From assembly GCF_037126285.1 (NCBI RefSeq), contig NZ_CP147012.1, positions 2,750,001 through 2,814,000 of the forward strand: a stretch of DNA of 64,000 nt. Reading direction: 5' to 3'. The notes under the pieces were generated by a model. That model did no database searches, had not been told where the DNA came from, and saw nothing but the letters and a program-made list of their open reading frames with translations. Shown here one piece after another: positions 58,906-64,000 of the stretch. Positions within the stretch are counted from its first letter, which is position 1; every line of letters starts with the position of its first letter. The DNA is from Bernardetia sp. MNP-M8 (GTDB lineage Bacteria; Bacteroidota; Bacteroidia; Cytophagales; Bernardetiaceae). A program made the position numbers and the translations under genes.

Positions 58906-61900
58906 ATGATTAAAAATAATTTTAAAGCCAAAATTTCTATCCTCACAGGAATTATATTTTCGTTTTTGATAACGCCTATTTTGGCTCAAAATATTACAAG
59001 CGCACAAATTATAGCAAAAGCTGTAGCAGAAGAAAAACAAAGGATTGATAATTTAAAATGGGAAAAACGAGAAAAATGGGTCAATCAAAAACTTTCTAAT
59101 TTAGATTTAGAACAAAAAATAGCTCAACTTTTCATGATTGCAGCCTATTCGAATAGAGATGAAAGTCATTATAAAGAAATTGATAATTTTATTACAAAAT
59201 ATAAAATCGGTGGATTGATATTTTTTCAAGGAACACCCCAAAAACAAGCCGAACTAACCAATCGTTATCAAGCAAAAGCAAATATTCCTCTTCTTATCGC
59301 AATGGATGCAGAATGGGGACTAGGAATGCGACTAAAAAATACAATTAGTTATCCTCGTCAGATGGTTTTGGGAGCAATGAATGATTCTCTTGCCGTTTAT
59401 GATTTAGGAAAAGAAGTAGCTCGCCAATGTTTGCGTTTGGGGGTTCATGTCAATTTTGCGCCAGTTATTGATGTCAATAGTAATCCAAAAAATCCTGTTA
59501 TTGGTACTCGTTCGTTTGGAGAAAATAAATATAGAGTGGCAGAATATGGAATTGCTTACACCAACGGCATGCAAGATGGTGGACTTATCGCAACAGCCAA
59601 ACATTTTCCTGGACATGGCGACACAGATTCGGATTCACATTACACACTTCCACAGCTCAAACACGACAAAAAACGATTATCCGAACTTGAGTTATATCCC
59701 TTCAAACGTCTTTTTGCTGATTCAGTATTGTCTGTTATGGTGGCTCATTTGAATGTTCCTGCGTATGATAGCACAGAAAATATTCCTACCACGCTTTCAA
59801 AAAATGTAGTTACAGATTTATTGAAAGATGAACTCGGTTTTGATGGACTTATTTTTACAGATGCCATGAATATGAAAGGGTTGTCTTCTAACTTTACGCC
59901 AGACGAAGGAAATGTACAAGCTATTTTGGCAGGAAATGATGTTTTATTGTATCCAGCCAGTATTCCAAAAGGAATTGCACTTATCAAAAAAGCAGTAGAA
60001 GAAGGAAAAATTTCTGAAACTGAAATTGAAGAGCGAGTAAAAAAAGTATTGAGAGCGAAATATTTTGTTGGCTTAAATGACTTCAAACCAATAGAATTGA
60101 AGGGTTTAGATGCTGATTTGAATAATGCAAAAGCAAATATACTGAATGAAAAATTACATCAAAAGGCTGTTACGATTGTCAGAAATGAAAACAATCTGAT
60201 TCCTTTTCAAAAGTTAGATACACTTTCTTTTGGTTCGGTTGTAATTAATGAAAAAGAAGGAAATGCGTTTCAAAAAATGCTTTCTAATTATGCGCCTTTT
60301 GAGCATGTTGTTATTTCATCTGTTTCTACTTCAGCTTTTTCTGCTGCTAAATCTAAATTATCAAACAAAAAAGTAATTATTGTAGGTGTTTTTGGTGTCA
60401 ATCAATATTCTGTAAGTAATACTTTTGGAATTTCGGCAGCGACACAAAATTTTGTAAAAGAATTACAAGATTTAGGAAAAAATGTTGTGGTTGTAGATTT
60501 TGGACATGCTTATAGTTTAGAAAAGTTTGAAGACCAGAAACATTTGGTAGCTGCATACATAGAAAATGATATTATGAAAAAAACTGTCCCACAGGTTCTT
60601 TTTGGTGCAGTCCAAACACAAGGACGTGTACCTGTTTCGGCAGGAGAAAAAATCAAAGAAGGTGATGGATTTACTACAAAATCATTAGGACGATTGAGAT
60701 ATTCAGATTATCCAGAAGGAACAGGAATGAACTCTAAATATCTCAATGAACGTATTGATTGGTTGGCAGGTGAAGCCATAAAACATAGAGCAACTCCAGG
60801 GTGTCAAGTAATTATTATAAAAGATACAACTGTTATTTTTCAAAAATCGTATGGTCATTTTAAGTATGATAAAAAACAAAAAGTAGAAAATGAATCTATT
60901 TATGATTTGGCTTCACTGACTAAAATTGTAGCTACTGTTCCTGCCATGATGCAACTCGTAAATGATAAAAAAATTGATTTAGATGTTCCTATTTCTACGT
61001 ATTTGACAGAGTTAAAAGATTCTGAAAAAGGAGATGTTACAGCTCGTCAGCTTTTGATGCACAGAGGAGGTTATCATGGAAATATGCCTGGTTGGTTCGA
61101 AACTTTTTCAAATGAAACTAATTACAATAAATTTTATAGTAATCATTGTGATCAAGAATATTGTGAAGAAATTGCGCCTAATCTCTATGCAAAAGCAGGA
61201 ATAAAAGACAGTATTTGGAACTGGGTAGTAGAATCACCTATGCGAAACAAACGTGCTGATGGTTCGTATAGTTATCGTTATAGTGATAGAGGTTTTTATA
61301 TGCTCAATCAGCTTGTGGCTCGTGTTTCAGGCACTTCTTTAGATTATTTTGTTGAAAATAGTTTTTACAATTCGCTAGGACTTTCAACAGCTAGTTATCA
61401 TCCTCTTCGCAAACACGACAAAAATAATATTGTACCTAGTTCGATAGATAATATTTTCAGAAAAGATGAAGTTCGTGGAATTGTTCATGATTACTCTACA
61501 GCTATTTTGGGTGGGGTAAGTGGACACGCAGGGACGTTTGCCAATGCAAATGATATTGGTATTTTGATGCAAACTTTTCTTCAAGGTGGAAATTATGGAG
61601 GAGTGCAGTATTTTAATAAAGAAGTAGTAGATGAGTTTACAGCAAGACAAATTACAGGAGGAAGAAGAGCATTAGGGTTTGATATGTCTGTAAAAGGAAG
61701 TAAAATTCCTGCAACACTTTACGCTTCTGAAAATACTTTTGGGCATACAGGCTTTACAGGAACAGCAGCTTGGGCAGATGCAGACAAAGGAATTGTTTTT
61801 ATATTTTTAGCAAACCGAACATATCCAGATGAAACCAATAGAAAATTAGTTACTAAAGGAATTCGTACACGTATGTTGGAAGTTGTTTTTCAATCGGTTA

Positions 61901-61908
61901 TGGAGTGA
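58906..61908 (+). CDS. Fused glycoside hydrolase family 3 (NagZ-like) and beta-lactamase-like serine hydrolase
   Basis: 1000 residues. Signal peptide (ISILTGIIFSFLITPILAQ). The GH3 beta-N-acetylhexosaminidase domain (about 55-395) has the NagZ motif KHFPGHGDTDSDSH (232-245) with the general acid His and the nucleophile Asp319 in IFTDAMNMKG. Then a GH3 C-terminal-like domain (410-580). The class-C beta-lactamase-like domain (about 605-995) has Ser670-x-x-Lys673 in DLASLTK, YSD in YRYSDRGFY and HTGFTGT. The start at 58906 directly precedes the signal; an ATG at 58873 lies inside a hairpin. The protein likely removes GlcNAc from peptidoglycan fragments in the periplasm and trims a peptide or ester with its second domain. 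Confidence 0.9.
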   Translation: MIKNNFKAKISILTGIIFSFLITPILAQNITSAQIIAKAVAEEKQRIDNLKWEKREKWVNQKLSNLDLEQKIAQLFMIAAYSNRDESHYKEIDNFITKYKIGGLIFFQGTPQKQAELTNRYQAKANIPLLIAMDAEWGLGMRLKNTISYPRQMVLGAMNDSLAVYDLGKEVARQCLRLGVHVNFAPVIDVNSNPKNPVIGTRSFGENKYRVAEYGIAYTNGMQDGGLIATAKHFPGHGDTDSDSHYTLPQLKHDKKRLSELELYPFKRLFADSVLSVMVAHLNVPAYDSTENIPTTLSKNVVTDLLKDELGFDGLIFTDAMNMKGLSSNFTPDEGNVQAILAGNDVLLYPASIPKGIALIKKAVEEGKISETEIEERVKKVLRAKYFVGLNDFKPIELKGLDADLNNAKANILNEKLHQKAVTIVRNENNLIPFQKLDTLSFGSVVINEKEGNAFQKMLSNYAPFEHVVISSVSTSAFSAAKSKLSNKKVIIVGVFGVNQYSVSNTFGISAATQNFVKELQDLGKNVVVVDFGHAYSLEKFEDQKHLVAAYIENDIMKKTVPQVLFGAVQTQGRVPVSAGEKIKEGDGFTTKSLGRLRYSDYPEGTGMNSKYLNERIDWLAGEAIKHRATPGCQVIIIKDTTVIFQKSYGHFKYDKKQKVENESIYDLASLTKIVATVPAMMQLVNDKKIDLDVPISTYLTELKDSEKGDVTARQLLMHRGGYHGNMPGWFETFSNETNYNKFYSNHCDQEYCEEIAPNLYAKAGIKDSIWNWVVESPMRNKRADGSYSYRYSDRGFYMLNQLVARVSGTSLDYFVENSFYNSLGLSTASYHPLRKHDKNNIVPSSIDNIFRKDEVRGIVHDYSTAILGGVSGHAGTFANANDIGILMQTFLQGGNYGGVQYFNKEVVDEFTARQITGGRRALGFDMSVKGSKIPATLYASENTFGHTGFTGTAAWADADKGIVFIFLANRTYPDETNRKLVTKGIRTRMLEVVFQSVME

Positions 61909-61909
61909 T

Positions 61910-62923
61910 TTAATCATACAATCTACTTTTTTCATCATCTAAATCATAAATATCTGTCCAAATCCAGCCTGAACTAGCTAAAAGAGAATCCATATTTTCT
62001 AATTTGATATTTTCTAACTGAATTGTAGTAACATTTACTTGTTCTTTTTCAAAAATTGGTAACCAATATTTTAGTCTCAATTCATTTACTTCCTCTTCTT
62101 TAAATCTAGTGTTTTTCTTTTTATTCTTCATATGAATTTCCATAAAATAAGCTAGTGAGCGAATAAGAGGAAGAAATTTTATTTTTTGAGTTTTGTCTGC
62201 TTGGCAAAATATAATACGCAAAACTTCATACAAATTCACGATTTGAAGTGATTCTGAATTTGTTTTTTTGTTGGTAAGATAGTTTTCTATCATCGGAAAT
62301 GATAAATAATTGTGAGTAAAGGAACTCAATAATTCTCTCATATCAGGAAGAACATCAAATAAAAGTTGAAAATTTTCTTCTTGTGTAAAATAAGCATACA
62401 ACTCTTTAGGATTTTTGCCCATTGAAGAAATAGTAACAGCCAAATTTCGCTTATTACTAACAGCACCAGTAACTGAAATCACATAAGCTAGGGCAGTAGT
62501 AAGCAAGATAAATCCAGTAAAAGAAAGCAATCCAGTGACTACTCGTCCAAAATTAGTATTGGGCTTGTAGTCTCCAATTCCGACGGTAGAAAGAATATAA
62601 CAGGTATAATAAAATCTATCTAAAAAAGTAGCAGGCTGATTGGTAGTCGAATTTACAACCATCGGTTCATTACTACTAAAAATAAATAAACACCCTACCA
62701 ATAAAATAATAAGCCATAAATTAAGCGTAGCAGTAACATGTATAAAACCTGATATTTTACGTAACCATTTCCAATTCAGTCCTAATATAATTTTGGAGAG
62801 AAGATTATTAAAATATTTTGTTAGAAAGCCAGAGCCATTTCCTGAAAGTGTAGTGTAAAAAAAATCTATAAAAATGGCTATTATGAGAAGTAATCCGATA
62901 GGAAAAAATGAAAAATGGAGCAT
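61910..62923 (-). CDS. Two-helix potassium channel protein
   Basis: 337 residues. Helices at about 5-22, 68-84 and 130-155 with a pore loop holding the filter TVGIGD (113-118; Ile for the usual Tyr). The N-terminal extra helix and the 190-residue cytosolic C-terminus resemble the ion-channel family PF07885 of Bacteroidota. No RCK/TrkA-N nucleotide motif is seen. Stops one base from the GH3 gene stop, so the two converge with no room for a terminator. Confidence 0.85.
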   Translation of the reverse strand: MLHFSFFPIGLLLIIAIFIDFFYTTLSGNGSGFLTKYFNNLLSKIILGLNWKWLRKISGFIHVTATLNLWLIILLVGCLFIFSSNEPMVVNSTTNQPATFLDRFYYTCYILSTVGIGDYKPNTNFGRVVTGLLSFTGFILLTTALAYVISVTGAVSNKRNLAVTISSMGKNPKELYAYFTQEENFQLLFDVLPDMRELLSSFTHNYLSFPMIENYLTNKKTNSESLQIVNLYEVLRIIFCQADKTQKIKFLPLIRSLAYFMEIHMKNKKKNTRFKEEEVNELRLKYWLPIFEKEQVNVTTIQLENIKLENMDSLLASSGWIWTDIYDLDDEKSRLYD

Positions 62924-63113
62924 AAAATTTTTATAGAAGAATTATAAAACCAAAAATAAATTCAAAAATTCTAACCTTATAATTACTTTTTTGTTTAATT
63001 ATAAAATGTTTTTGAGTGGTAATAACACACAAACATTTAACATAGAAACTAGCTCTCATCATTTGTAGCTATTATTTTTTAAACTTTTATTTTTCTCTAA
63101 ATTTTATTTGATT

Positions 63114-63452
63114 ATGTTTATTTTAGAAGTCAAAAACAATATTGAGGTCGAAACACCTCGTGGAAAAGGTAGAATCTTATATATTACAGAATATGGAATG
63201 GAAATCGAAAAACTTTTTACTATTGCTATCGACGAGAGTGGAGAGATTTGGGAGTTTACCAACCGAGATATTCGTGTAGTTTCAAATCTTACTTTTGGAA
63301 GAAAACTTCCTAAACGTTCACCTGATTTTTTTCAAAAGCAAGGAACAGTTTTTCCATCTCCAACCACTCATAAAAATCAGTCATTAAGTACAGATAGAGA
63401 AATTCCTATTCAAGCTAATGGCTTAAATGGACAAGCCAAAAAACAGGTTTAA
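63114..63452 (+). CDS. Hypothetical protein
   Basis: 112 residues of unknown function. The first 60 form a small beta domain (VKNNIEVETPRGKGRILYITEYGMEIEKLFTIAIDESGEIWEFTNRDIRVV). The rest is polar and probably disordered (SPDFFQKQGTVFPSPTTHKNQS). ATG 63114 is chosen over a TTG two codons upstream. Divergent from the potassium channel gene. Confidence 0.55.
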   Translation: MFILEVKNNIEVETPRGKGRILYITEYGMEIEKLFTIAIDESGEIWEFTNRDIRVVSNLTFGRKLPKRSPDFFQKQGTVFPSPTTHKNQSLSTDREIPIQANGLNGQAKKQV

Positions 63453-63471
63453 AAGTCTAATATAGTGCATA

Positions 63472-63519
63472 AAAAAACCGTTTTTAAGCTATTTTTTTTT
63501 AGTTTAAAAACGGTTTTTT
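63472..63519. terminator. Terminator between the 63114 gene and accC
   Basis: 16-bp perfect stem AAAAAACCGTTTTTAA / TTAAAAACGGTTTTTT with a 16-base loop. It works for both convergent genes. Confidence 0.9.
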
Positions 63520-63545
63520 CTTAATATTACTTAGAAACTTTATAA

Positions 63546-64000
63546 TTAAAAAACTCTACGTTTCTTTCTCCAATCACTCATTCCACTAGAATTATTATTG
63601 CCGTTGTTGGTATCTCCACCAACGACATTATTCTTACCTTTTCCATTTTCTAAAAGCTGACTTACAATAGCCACAGCAATTTCTTCTTCTTCTTTTGAAG
63701 TTTCAGCCTCTAAATATTCGGGTTTGAAATGATTTTCTACGAATTTTGTGCTAAAATTTCCACTTCTAAAGGCTTCATGTTGCATGACAAACTTACAGAA
63801 AGGTAGTGTTGTCTGAATTCCAGAGATTTTGTATTCGTCTATTGCTCGTATCATTCTGTCCATTGCTTCTTCTCTGTCTGCTCCAAAAGTGATAAGTTTG
63901 GCAATCATCGAATCATAAAAAATAGGCACTTCCATACCTTGCTCAAAACCATCATCTACACGAACTCCCAACCCTTTTGGCGTTTGATATTCTACTACTT
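63546..64000 (-). CDS. accC: Acetyl-CoA carboxylase biotin carboxylase subunit, 3' part
   Basis: The last 151 codons of a gene that continues past the right edge. EYQTPKGLGVRVDDGFEQGMEVPIFYDSMIAKLITFGADREEAMDRMIRAIDEYKISGIQTTLPFCKFVMQH is the C-terminal biotin carboxylase domain. Normal AccC ends near FSTKFVENHF. Here a further 45 residues follow, including VVGGDTNNG, encoded by the 27-base palindrome 63600-63626, and NNNSSG. Confidence 0.9.
   Translation of the reverse strand, partial: VVEYQTPKGLGVRVDDGFEQGMEVPIFYDSMIAKLITFGADREEAMDRMIRAIDEYKISGIQTTLPFCKFVMQHEAFRSGNFSTKFVENHFKPEYLEAETSKEEEEIAVAIVSQLLENGKGKNNVVGGDTNNGNNNSSGMSDWRKKRRVF
63600..63626. repeat. Short palindromic repeat, GGGAC family, copy inside accC
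   Basis: In reverse orientation; on the coding strand it starts GTCGTTGGTG and ends ATACCAACAACGGC. It encodes VVGGDTNNG in the same frame as the copy in the iron permease. It lies in the poorly conserved C-terminal tail. Confidence 0.85.

Noticed and set aside
1-64000. CRISPR array, rRNA, tRNA
   Set aside because: No regular spacer-repeat pattern, no tRNA-like cloverleaf with CCA-type ends and no rRNA signature words were seen on either strand. A tRNA scan would settle it.

Overview
The window reads as the chromosome of a member of the Bacteroidota, order Cytophagales. The genus guess is Bernardetia/Flexibacter-like and is tentative. The DNA is AT-rich. Genes lack clear Shine-Dalgarno sites, and -7 boxes of the Bacteroidota type TAnnTTTG recur. 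A type IX secretion C-terminal tail, TonB-plug outer-membrane beta-barrel proteins, SPII lipoproteins and DUF4494/DUF4286/DUF4834-type families fit that phylum. No rRNA, tRNA or CRISPR array was seen.

Layout. 1-9.1 kb: a fused SpeD-SpeE polyamine gene cut by the left edge, aat, a HipA-like kinase with DUF3037, the heme A and cytochrome oxidase genes ctaA-ctaB-COIII, a secreted transglutaminase-like protein and DUF4494. 9.4-19.2 kb: two orphan genes, a response regulator and its likely partner propeller histidine kinase, an outer-membrane beta-barrel protein, and coaBC. 19.4-28.3 kb: small genes (STAS-like, HNH, EF-hand), an alpha/beta hydrolase, kdtA, a VapBC-like pair whose toxin has an in-frame amber codon, DUF4419, a CrtW-type carotenoid ketolase and topoisomerase IB. 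28.6-46 kb: a subtilisin-like lipoprotein, an AbiE-type toxin-antitoxin pair, ftsI and ftsL, an M1 aminopeptidase, lipoproteins, an AlkD-like protein, nspC, recN and an iron ABC permease. 46-47.4 kb: an IS110 element. 47.5-64 kb: a large T9SS cargo protein, murQ, aroE, a transaldolase, fur, DUF4286, DUF1015, a NagZ-beta-lactamase fusion, a potassium channel and the 3' end of accC at the right edge.

The most striking signal is at the IS110 element. Its 5' non-coding region folds into consecutive stem-loops whose loop segments match both flanks and both element ends in the layout expected of a bridge RNA. The flanks rejoined across the element rebuild a copy of a short palindromic repeat that is scattered through this genome. 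That same repeat also lies inside two unrelated proteins (the iron permease and AccC) in the same reading frame, adding VVGGDT(D/N)NG to each.

The intergenic gaps are unusually rich in other palindromic elements. These include paired-hairpin GTTCAGAC/ACAGACT elements, two-armed elements built of tandem short words, and several smaller dispersed repeats. Some reach into gene ends or create false upstream starts, so several starts were moved downstream. All statements come from reading the sequence; no database search was run.
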